This document shows positions 10,759-19,884 of a stretch of DNA of 30,204 bases, one piece after another. The position numbers and the translations under genes were made by a program. Position 1 is the stretch's first letter; every line of letters starts with the position of its first letter. This DNA is from Haplosporangium gracile (lineage: Eukaryota; Mortierellomycota; Mortierellomycetes; Mortierellales; Mortierellaceae): positions 1 through 30,204 of the forward strand of contig JAAAUF010000509.1 in assembly GCA_015499985.1 (NCBI GenBank), in the 5' to 3' direction. The notes below the pieces were generated by a model that saw nothing but the letters and a program-made list of their open reading frames with translations, was not told the DNA's origin and did not search any database.

Positions 10759-11242
10759 GCGCGCTTCCACTTTTCTTTTCCCGATTCCTTTATTGGATTA
10801 CTACACTCTACTCTCTTCACCTGCTCACTTTTGCACTGTACAGCCTGTTTCTTTAATGCCGGTGACAATGACTAACTGCGCCAAAGGGGTTTATTCATAA
10901 ACAGCCTTCTTTGTGCAATGGTTCATGCGCCACCTTCTGAATAAATATTACGCCTTTTTTATCATTATTCGACAGATGTGGTATTTGTGGCACAAGAAGA
11001 GCGAAAGCAATGCTCTCGCTCGGTTGTTGTGGTGTACAATGCGGCTGTCCCGTCTGTGCACACTGTGGTAAAAACCAAAAAGCGTTTCGAAGCGGGCATG
11101 CCCAGTTTCACTCGTGTGAAATCAACCCGCGTCACGACAAATTCTGCGACGTCATTGGCCCACAGAGCACAGGGGCTCTTTTTAACTCGCGAAGACCATC
11201 CAAAAGAACCCACCACTCGACAAACCGACCCTCTGACAAGCC
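10759..11242. promoter_or_regulatory. Intergenic region TSPO to LSM12
   Basis: This is 484 bp between tandem genes. The first ~190 bp should be the 3' UTR of TSPO, and the remainder the promoter and leader of LSM12. I see no gene, tRNA boxes or known regulatory site beyond the AATAAA at 10940. The open frames here run into the LSM12 coding region in other frames. Confidence 0.35.
10940..10945 (+). terminator. Candidate poly(A) signal of the TSPO gene
   Basis: A perfect AATAAA lies about 180 nt downstream of the TSPO stop codon, in an AT-rich stretch. The assignment is by position only. Confidence 0.4.
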
Positions 11243-13034
11243 ATGGAATCGCTCAACAAAAAGTCGACCACAGGAATCTCTGGCGGACTCAGCTTCGCAT
11301 CCGCCGCTGCTGCTGGTGCCAACAAGCCCGCTGCCTCCGCCACTCCAGCTGCCACTACCCCTGCGACAATCACCACTGGACCAGCAAAGAATGGTGGCGC
11401 TGCTTCTGGGGCTGCTACTGCCTCTTCCTCGCCTGCATTGGGATCACAATCGCCAGCACCCTCAGGAACCGACTCCAAGACTGGCAGTACCACTGCCACC
11501 ACCATGACCACGGCTGCTGTCCCGTCCACCAACGTCAACAGCAACAATGGAGCGATCGACTGGATTCTGGGCATGAATGTCAAGGTCGTGACACTGGCGG
11601 ATGAGGTCTATGAAGGCCAAGTCTATGCATACGACGTGATCATGAACTGCGTTGTACTTCATATCAAACTCGTGTCTCTTTCTCTTGGACTTTTTTTTTA
11701 TTCTGTTGTTATTGTTACTGTTGTTTCGTGCTTTTGTATTCTTCTTTTAATTGTCTTATGGTTTTTTTTGTCAATGCGTTTTTATATTTTTTGTTTCGAT
11801 CTGACATATCTTTACCTACGAGAGCTATCATTGAGGAACTACCTTTGAGGAAAATCATGATCTATGAGGTTTTGATCGTGTTTTCTTCTCCGCCTCATCA
11901 TAATGATATTGCTCTTACCTCTATCATCCTTAACTCTGTAAATGTGCTCTACGATCTTCTATGTCTTCCTTTCTTTCCTATCTTCGCATCTTTTCAAACA
12001 ACACAGTGCCCTTCCAAGCCTGTTTCTGCCGCCGCGACTCCAACTGCCTACTACAGCCCTTCGCTCGGGAACAACAACACCAACAATAACAACAATAACG
12101 GGAACAACGGGAACAATGGGAACGCAGGAACACGATTGAAGCATGATTTCAGGATTGTCAAGGTCAACTATATCAAAGACGTGATCCCATTGTCATCAGC
12201 AGGATCGACTTCTACCATCATCACCACCCCCACTACTACTGCTGCTGGGCAGAATCACAATGGCCAAAGCATCAACAGCATACTGTCATCAGAATCAACC
12301 TCAGCTTCCGAAAACAACAACAATATTACGAACAACATTTATTCAACAGTATTACCAGCCGTCGGGTATGTCCAGATGGACAAGATCCAGCAGCGGGAGC
12401 AGCAGGCGATTCGGGAGGCCCAGACTGCAGCTGCTCGTATTGGTGTTGGTGTATCGACTATTGGACAGGATATTTTTGACGCTCTTAGCAAGACGTAAGT
12501 CTTGTTCTTTGTTTCTGTGTTTGAGGCATTTGATGCGCGAGGATCTGGAGTGGGAAACTTGGAAAGAGTTATATATGCTATCAACATGAATCGATCATAC
12601 GCGGAGGCAATGTTTTCATGCCCTGTCAGCTACAACCACTTCATGAATGGGTTTATGCTTACGCTGGCTTACATTTTCATCTCTGAATGGGGATATGTAG
12701 ATTGCCTTGTCGCTGGCATAAGGATCAGATTGTGGTTATGGATGAGGTAATCATCTCTTCGCCATACGAGCCCGATAACTGTAAGGCTAATGCCTCCGCC
12801 TCCGCCACGCTTGCTCGCGTCAAGAAAGTGGTACGTCTTTTTTTTTTGTCTTGTGTGGAAACAACAGAATCCTTGGATTGTTGAGGAAATGCAGTCGTTG
12901 CCAAGACTGCTATGTAGTATGATCCTCTGCTTACAATTGCTCCTTTCCGCTATTTTTGTTTTTAATCCATTGTTGATAAATCGATACTATAGCTCGAGGG
13001 CGAAAGATTGCGTATGGCCAATGGACGCAAATAA
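11243..13034 (+). CDS. LSM12: Lsm12-type protein (Lsm domain plus anticodon-binding-like AD domain)
   Basis: Four exons (11243-11671, 12007-12494, 12701-12830, 12993-13034) give 362 aa. Residues 1-105 are Ala/Thr/Ser-rich low complexity. An Lsm-like segment follows: GMNVKVVTLADEVYEGQVYAYD at about 110-131, a CPSKP block at 144, then FRIVKVNYIKDVIPL at 191-205. Between those strands sits an Asn/Gly run (about 164-182). A second low-complexity stretch leads to the AD domain (about 264-360) with ARIGVGVSTIGQDIFDAL, LPCRW, IVVMDEVIISSPY and DNCK, which match animal and yeast Lsm12. Members associate with ataxin-2/Pbp1 and ribosomes (established knowledge). The first donor (CTC|GTGTCT) is non-consensus; I chose it because it joins IKL to CPSKP in frame as in homologs. 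The last exon is only 42 nt. The gene is convergent with SIL1. Confidence 0.9.
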
Positions 13035-13053
13035 AAGGACCTTCTGCGTCCAA

Positions 13054-13059
13054 AATAAA
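13054..13059 (+). terminator. Candidate poly(A) signal of LSM12
   Basis: AATAAA lies 20 nt after the LSM12 stop; another copy (13030-13035) overlaps the stop codon itself. Either could serve. The assignment is by position only. Confidence 0.35.
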
Positions 13060-13103
13060 ACTATTGACCCCTCGCGCAAAAAAAAAAACAAAAAAAAACA
13101 AAA

Positions 13104-13145
13104 ACACACACACATACACACACGCACATACACACACACCCACAC
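13104..13145. repeat. Imperfect CA microsatellite
   Basis: About 20 CA dinucleotides are interrupted by single T, G and C substitutions (CACATA, CACGCA, CACCCA). The run is preceded by A-runs broken by single C residues from about 13078. It lies in the shared 3' region of LSM12 and SIL1. Confidence 0.9.
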
Positions 13146-13332
13146 GTTGTTTCTTGACAATTTCAAAGGGATCAGGCGTTTGTTTATGGATTTCAGGAAG
13201 TGGAAGTGGCACAGACACAGATGCGTTGAAAGATAACAAAGTGAAGGCACGAGGAGGGATTATTTTATCGTTTATAAGTATGGTACATGATTTTTGCTTT
13301 TGTATCTAAGGAGTGATTTCGAGTTGGTAGTT

Positions 13333-14855
13333 TTACAGTTCATCCTTGAAGTGGGCGCCAGTGAGGATACAGGTGTCGGGATAAGAGGCGTGCAAGAGTT
13401 CGACAGCACGATCAATGATCTCCCAATCGTCGTGATGCTCTTCACCCTCTGCTGTCTTATTCTCCTGCTGGAGGGTCTCGCACCATGGTCCGACATTCAC
13501 AGGTGTCACCGCTAGAGCTGCCTCCTCCTCCACAACAGCGGCAGCCTCGGCAGTGTTACTATCAGAAGTTTCAGCCGCGGTATCATTGACGCGGGGGACG
13601 AACTGCATATCGGGGTCTGCGAAATCCGACATGAGGTAGACACACTTGCGACGGAAGACTGGGTCTGTCGACTTGTTGTAGATCTGTGCGAGGCGTTCAA
13701 TGTCGTCGTCCTGGATGAGGGCGTGTTGGTGTTGGGATCCGCGGACGAGGGACGAGTAGGCGAAAATCAGGCGGCGGAGGACTTTTGTGTCGGTTTCGAT
13801 CTCGAGTTGGTGAAGGAGGACTTTGTGGAGGTTGTGTTTAAACGCTGATTCCTGAGCTTTTGCGTGGTTCTGTTATAATAAAAAAAAAAGAGGTATGAGT
13901 GTGAGTGCCATGATGTTTTTCATTTAAGCCTATATCTGTGTTCTTCCATTCATGAACCTCTCATATGTTTACCTGGAGTGAGGTACCAATGACGAGGGCG
14001 GCGACGGACCGAACACGCCGCTGGTCATCACAAACGATCCGGTCCTTAGAAGAGCACCGAACATGCTTAACCAAACTCCTCAAACCCTCCCCCTCAGACA
14101 ACTGGAGTCCGAAATCCATATCACTCGCCAGATCGGTCAATCCCTCCAATGCCTCTGCGATCTCGACGTTGTTCTGGTTCGTGTTTAACGTCTCGAGCAG
14201 TTCCTGATAGATCTGGTGGTCGCTCTTCTGAGAACCAGCAGGTGCAGGTGCAGGAGGAGCAGGTTTGAGGTCCTGGACTTCCTGGTGTTGTTGGAGTTCA
14301 GGAATGGAATCAAAGGCAGTTTGGAGGTTCATACGACTGCTCTCTTCCAATTGCGCAAAGTCTGATTCCTGTACACCGTCCGGTTGGAGGAGGTCGATGG
14401 TGGGAGGCATGCTGTCTTGGCCGACTTGGCGTTGGAAGGTTCCTGGGGTGTCGGTGTCGACGACGAGGATAGAGTTCGTGGCGGGTTTTTCTTGCACGTC
14501 GTTGGGGTCCATGAGTTTTGCAAACTTTTTATGTGTCTCAAAGTCCATTTGCACATGAAGACCTATCATATCATAGAGTGATTAAGAAGGGCAAAAAGTA
14601 AGTTGAATGTGCCAGATCAGCATTAGCAAGGCTGTACAACGAGTGCCAAGGAGAACACTTACCAGAGGGGATCTCTTGTCCGTCAAGAACTTCTTGAAAC
14701 TCTGTGGTGGGACGAAAGACTCGCGGGTAGCAGGAGCCCTGGCGACAGATGATGGAGGGCCGTTCGTCAACAGCGGCGGTGTGGGCGGTTTTTGTGAGCG
14801 CCAGTGCCAGGCACAGACCGAGGACAAGTGTAAGTTTTGAGCGGAAACGGGCCAT
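13333..14855 (-). CDS. SIL1: Sil1, ER-luminal nucleotide exchange factor for BiP/Kar2
   Basis: Three exons (14855-14663, 14562-13973, 13869-13333) give 439 aa; yeast Sil1 has 421. An N-terminal signal peptide (basic MARFRSK, then VLGLCLALAL, cleavage near residue 27) and a C-terminal FKDEL place it in the ER lumen with retrieval. The exon 1/2 join restores IPSGLHVQMDFETHKKFAKL, a Sil1 hallmark. The body is alpha-helical in the armadillo style of Sil1/Fes1 and releases ADP from Hsp70. CRQGSC (Cys37 and Cys42) has the same spacing as the redox-active cysteine pair of yeast Sil1. A Pro/Ala-rich linker lies in the middle of exon 2, and an acidic Ala/Glu stretch near the C-terminus. It is divergent from coatomer beta across a 657-bp shared upstream region, which carries a Hac1/XBP1-type core motif. 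Confidence 0.93.
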
Positions 14856-15512
14856 TGTGCAATATGTTGATGTTCAGGGGGGAGGGTGTTGTTCAAGTGT
14901 GAAGGGAAAGAAGGAAGAGAACAAAAGGCAATGACAGAGAGGAGGAGAGGTAAAAGAAGGAGATGGAATGGAGAGAAAGAAAGTGATGAACCTCTCCTTT
15001 TTATCCCTGAGTATCAGTTTCATCGATTGATTGGTGGCGGCTGCTAATTCGATGCAGAATCAAAATCCAGACGTGGCACCGCTCAGAGGCTGCCACCTCA
15101 AAAATGGGTTCGGTGACGTTTATTACTTTTTATAATTCAGGCTTCAGAGACCTGTGAACGTGTTGCACGCGAATCAAGCGAAACTAAAATGAGGCGTGAG
15201 CTCAACTTCCACTAGCTCTCGTTTAGCTGAAGGCACAAGTCAAGGTCATCATCTGCCCTCTTTAGTCTCACTTTTTCATTCTTCTTCCCATCACCTCTAC
15301 ATTCCTCAAAGCCACTCTTCTTCCTATCTCTCTGTGGCCCACCCTTCTCCCAGCCGCTCTCGCTCGTGTACATCCATTCCTCTCTCCCTTCTCCAGCTTA
15401 AACTTCATCATCTCGACTGAGCTTTCGCGTCGTGCTCCCCATTCTTACCACTTCACACACATCCCTCTCTTCCTTTTCGTCTCCTTCATATCTTCTTCCT
15501 CACACCTCCACC
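14856..15512. promoter_or_regulatory. Shared divergent promoter of SIL1 and coatomer beta
   Basis: This 657-bp region between the two start codons holds no gene. On the SIL1 side it is purine-rich on the plus strand (pyrimidine-rich in the SIL1 sense) up to about 15000. The centre carries an inverted CCAAT (ATTGG at 15029-15033), GACGTGGC at 15070-15077 and TGACGTT at 15114-15120. The coatomer side (15240-15512) is a CT-rich leader running to CCACC just before the ATG. The dense central motifs suggest the transcription factor sites lie there; which gene they control is not known. Confidence 0.5.
15070..15077. promoter_or_regulatory. GACGTGGC, Hac1/XBP1-type core motif
   Basis: GACGTGGC contains the ACGTG core bound by bZIP factors of the Hac1/XBP1/ATF6 class that drive unfolded-protein-response genes (established knowledge). 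It sits 215 bp upstream of the SIL1 start and 436 bp upstream of the coatomer-beta start. Any bZIP protein could bind the ACGT core, so the assignment is tentative. Confidence 0.4.
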
Positions 15513-18500
15513 ATGAGCACATCAGACGCCTGCTACACCATCATCCACCAGTCCGACACCGATGAGGAGATCAGGCCCGAGACTCTCCGCCAGAGGATCG
15601 AGAAGGGCTCGGACGAGGTCAAAATCGAGACCATGCGCAAGGTCATCTTCACTATGCTCAACGGCGATCCCCTCAACTCCCTCCTGATGCCCGTCATCAT
15701 GAACGTGATGCGTTCCCGCAACAAGCAGCTCAAGAAGCTCGTTCACTTTTACCTGGAGATCTGTCCAAAGACTAACCCTGACGGCAAGCTCAAGCAGGAG
15801 ATGATTCTCGTCTGGTAATAAGAACTCTTGCCAGCACATTAGTTATTCTTTGAGCCAATAGATAGCGTACTTACGTCAATTATGTCGTTGTTTATCGATA
15901 TAGTAACGCGTTGATGGGCGATCTTCAGCACCCTAACGAGTACATCAGAGGATCAACCCTCCGTTTTCTCTGCAAGCTTCGTGAGGCTGAGTTGCTCGAG
16001 CCCTTGTTGCCTTCTGCCCGTGCCTGCTTGGTATGTGTTAAGGAAATCGATTTTGAACGCGTCTTTTGTGTACCTCGATCAGGATGCCACGTATCCGTCA
16101 GACATCGCATTTTCGCTGGATCTCTCTCCCGGTACTAATACGCGAACGACTTGTTTGTTTTGACAACCTGTTATTAGGAACATCGCCACTCATATGTCCG
16201 CAAGAATGCCATCTTCGCCATCTATACTGTCTACAAGCACTTCGACTACCTCGTCCCTGATGCCCCCGAGTTGATCCACGGCTTGTTGCTTCAGGTATGA
16301 AGCGATTTTAGTCACTTTTCATTTGAAACGACACTACGCACAGGAAAGCAGGAAAAGTGGAACAAAGAAGCAATGGAAACTTATATCTTTCCTTTTGGTG
16401 TGAATAGGAGGCTGATATGGCTTGCAAGCGTAACGCCTTTGTTATGTTGGTCAACTGCGCTCCCGAGTTGGCTGTCGAGTATCTGGAGGCCAACATCAAC
16501 CAGGTTCCTAACATGGACGAGTTGCTTCAGATGGCTATTGTTGATTTGATTCGCAAGGATTGCAAGAACAACGCTGCCAACAAGGTGAGTTTCGCATTGC
16601 GTGCATTTACAGGATCTTGGATTGTTATGTTGATTTATGGATCCATCAATAGGGGACACTGGACTCACTCTGACCTAAATGGGTCGTTGTAACCTAGGGC
16701 AAGTACATTCGTTGCATATTTGAGCTCTTGAACGCTCAGTCTCACTCTGTCAAGTACGAGGCTGCCACCACTTTGATGGCTCTTACCTCCAACCCCGCTG
16801 CCGTCAAAGGTATGATGATGATTTGTGTAACTTTCGATATGTTGCGTTCTTGAGGACAGATGACTGCAAGGATACCTATGCTAACTTTTTCATACTTTCA
16901 TTTATCATTTAGCTGCTGCTTCATGCTACATTGAGCTCATTGTGAAGGAGGCCGATAACAACGTCAAGCTGATTGTCTTGGGACGCTTTGACGAGCTGCG
17001 CGAGAAGCACGAAAAGGTTTTGGATGATCTCGTCATGGAGATCCTTCGCGTTCTTTCAAGGTAAACACACGCACACGTTGAGAATGATAGTTGAAAAGAG
17101 CTGAATCTGGCGCCATGAAATCGCAATTAATCATTTCCCAAAATAATACTATTCTTGCGCATACTAGCCCCGATATTGCTGTCCGCAGAAAGGCTGTTGG
17201 TATTGCTCTGGACATGGTCTCGAGCCGCAATGTGGACGAGGTTGTTGGATTCTTGAAGAAGGAGCTCTCAAAGACTTTGGATCAGGATTACGAGCTGAAC
17301 ATGGAGTACCGCCAGCTATTGATTCAGTCCATCCACACCTGTGCCATCCGCTTCTCTGAGGTTGCTGCAAGCGTCGTCCACGTTTTGATGGAGTTCTTGG
17401 GTGACTCGAACAACCCCTCCGCCGTTGACGTCATTGCCTTCGTTCGGTATGTTTCATCTTGCGCTTTGTCTGTATCAGCTGCAATGCGTCGCCGCTGGAT
17501 GATTACAACCATGGAAACTAACGACTTTTATCCCTTTTCATTGTAATTATACAGTGAGGTTGTTGAAAAGTTCCCCAACCTTCGCTCTTCGATTTTGGAG
17601 CGCCTCATGGAAACTTTCCCTGAGATGAAGGCTGCCAAGGTTTTCCGCGGCGCCCTTTGGATTGTTGGAGAGTACTGCTTGGAGGCTCAGGATATCGAGG
17701 ATGCATGGAAGCACATCCGCACAGGATTGGGCGAGATCCCCATTTTGGCATCAGAGCAGCGTCTCCTGGATGAGGCTCAGAACGAGGACAGCGAGTCCAA
17801 GGCCCCTGAGACCAAGAGCGCTACTCCCGTCCGCCGTGTCTTGGCCGACGGCACATATGCCACCGAGTCTGCTTTGGCCTCGTCGGTCTCTGCACAGTCC
17901 AAGTTGGATGCTGTCAAGGCTGCTGCCAAGCCCCAGCTCCGTGCCTTGTTGTTGGGAGGTGATTTCTACTTGGGTACCTCTTTGGCCTCGACCTTGACAA
18001 AGTTGGTGCTTCGTTACTCGGATGTCAGTAACGATCACCGTCGTTTGAACTCTCTCCGTGCCGAGGCCATGTTGATCATGACCTCAATCATCCGTGTTGG
18101 CCAGTCTCAATTCGCCAACTCGCCTATTGACGAAGACTCGTACGACCGTATCATGTCGTGCCTGCACGTCCTCGAAAAGTTCAGCCAGGATCCTTTGATG
18201 AAACAGGTTTTCTTGCAGGATACCAAGGCCGTCTTTGGCAAGATGGTCCAAGCAGAGGAGAAACGCAAGGAGGAGAAGCGTGCCAAGGACAACAAGAATA
18301 CTCGCGTCCAGGCCGATGACTTGATTACCTTCCGCCAGTTTTCCAAGGCCAAGCATGGTGACGAGAAGGACGAGTACGAGCTCGATTTGACCCGTGCGAC
18401 AGGCGCTGGAGAGTCCAAGGATGATTTGATGTCGAAACTCAGCCGAGTTGTGCAGCTCACCGGTTTCTCGGACCCCGTCTACGCCGAGGCCTATGTGAAT

Positions 18501-19276
18501 GTGCATCAGTTTGACATTATGTTGGACGTTTTGATTGTCAACCAAACAGCCGATACCCTCCAGAACCTTGCGATTGAGTTTGCGACATTGGGCGATTTGA
18601 AGTTGGTGGAGAGGCCTGGACAGCACACCATTGCCCCCCACTCTTTCCACTCGATCAAGGCCAATATTAAGGTGTCGTCGACCGAGACTGGTGTGATCTT
18701 TGGCAACATTGTGTACGATGGTCCCACGACTGGTGACAGCAACTGCGTTGTGTTGAACGATATCCATATTGATATTATGGATTACATCAACCCCGCCTAC
18801 TGTAACGAGACGCAGTTCAGGAGCATGTGGCTTGAGTTTGAGTGGGAGAACAAGGTCAATGTTAACACCTCCATCACGTAAGTTCTTGCTTCCTTGTCGC
18901 TCTTGTTTATCCAATAATGTTCACAATATGTGCTTATTACCTTTTTTCAGATGATTCTAACGAGCACAACTCCATATCATCTTGCATCCTTATTAGCGAC
19001 TTGCAACAATACTTGAAGCATATTATGAAGTCGACAAACATGTCGTGCTTGACTCCCGAGGCAGCATTGTCAGGCGAGTGTGGGTTCTTGTCGGCCAACA
19101 TGTATGCGCGGTCCGTGTTTGGCGAGGATGCGTTGGCCAACTTGAGCATTGAGCGCCAGGGAGATGGACCGATCACTGGCCATGTCCGCATCCGTTCCAA
19201 GACGCAGGGTATTGCGCTCAGCTTGGGAGATAAGATTACACTTGCTGCTCAGAAGGTTGCCACTGCCGCTGCGTAA
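15513..19276 (+). CDS. SEC26: Coatomer subunit beta (beta-COP)
   Basis: Nine exons (15513-15814, 15904-16030, 16178-16294, 16408-16584, 16698-16809, 16913-17060, 17168-17446, 17555-18877, 18997-19276) total 2865 nt and encode 954 aa, the usual beta-COP length. It is part of the COPI coat, which moves cargo from Golgi to ER and within the Golgi. The N-terminal ~500 residues are adaptin-like HEAT repeats ([53 protein letters not shown]). A charged linker with [12 protein letters not shown] follows, then the beta-COP C-terminal domain and the appendage domain ([45 protein letters not shown]). Every junction restores a conserved segment. For the last intron the acceptor at 18996 is required; the stronger-looking CTTTTTTCAG ending at 18950 would give an immediate stop. 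The ATG follows CCACC. Confidence 0.96.
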
Positions 19277-19884
19277 AAACATGATGAAGAGGATACCGAA
19301 TACACTTTTTTTTTCTTGAGAATAATAAAATCGAACGACATTGATGAATCGTTTGCCACCAAATTTGGCCATATGCTGGCGACTATGAAAATGTTAAGTG
19401 GGAGGCAGTCTTGATCGGCAAGAAACACACACACTCCCTTTCTTTTTTCTGTCTCCTTGTGCTCTTGTGCACTTCCCTTTCCCTCCCCCTTTGTCCTCAC
19501 TCGCTTGCTGCGTACATATCTCTCCCTCTCTCTTCCCTCCTTCTCACGTCCGCCTTTGACTCTCTCTCTCTGAATCCTGCGCCATCGTCCCATGACCACG
19601 ACCCCCGTCTGGATCCTTGGCTGACCCAAACTCCTATTACTTCCTTCTTTAATCACCTCTCGCTCTCTTGACAGTCTGCCACCGAAGGTACTATCTTACG
19701 TTGGCCTGCTGTTGCTCCCTGTGCTCAGTCTCTCTCTCTCTCTCCTGCTGACTCATGGCGAAGCTTTTGTTGTTTTGCGCACTAATCTGACTTACCTTTT
19801 CCATTATTATACCGGTTAGACTCTCCCACCAACCCTACATCTCATTCACGCCCAAATCAACCAAAAACAACAACAGCAACAACG
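19277..19884. promoter_or_regulatory. Intergenic region coatomer beta to nucleotidyltransferase gene
   Basis: This is 608 bp between tandem genes. The left end is the coatomer-beta 3' UTR with a poly(A) signal. The rest is pyrimidine-rich, with a CT dinucleotide run at about 19728-19744 and a leader of CAACAA-type repeats directly before the ATG at 19885. No gene was recognised. Confidence 0.45.
19324..19329 (+). terminator. Candidate poly(A) signal of coatomer beta
   Basis: AATAAA, overlapping a preceding AATAAT, lies 48 nt after the stop codon, after a T-run at about 19306-19315. Confidence 0.5.

Larger units (their letters stand above)
13035..13332. other. Convergent 3' region between LSM12 and SIL1
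   Basis: This 298-bp stretch holds the 3' ends of two convergent genes. It contains a candidate poly(A) signal, an A-rich run and the CA microsatellite at 13104-13145. No gene is seen. Confidence 0.5.

Noticed and set aside
11728..12006. Extending the second LSM12 exon leftwards along the open frame
   Set aside because: The extra part is AT-rich with Phe/Leu runs and unlike Lsm12; ACACAG|TGC gives the expected CPSKP join.
15029..15077. Canonical ERSE (CCAAT-N9-CCACG) in the SIL1 promoter
   Set aside because: On the minus strand CCACG comes before CCAAT and the spacing is about 36 bp, so order and distance do not fit; only the ACGTG core is kept.
18084..18914. 276-aa open frame antisense to coatomer beta
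   Set aside because: Shadow frame of a conserved 1.3-kb exon; no recognisable family.
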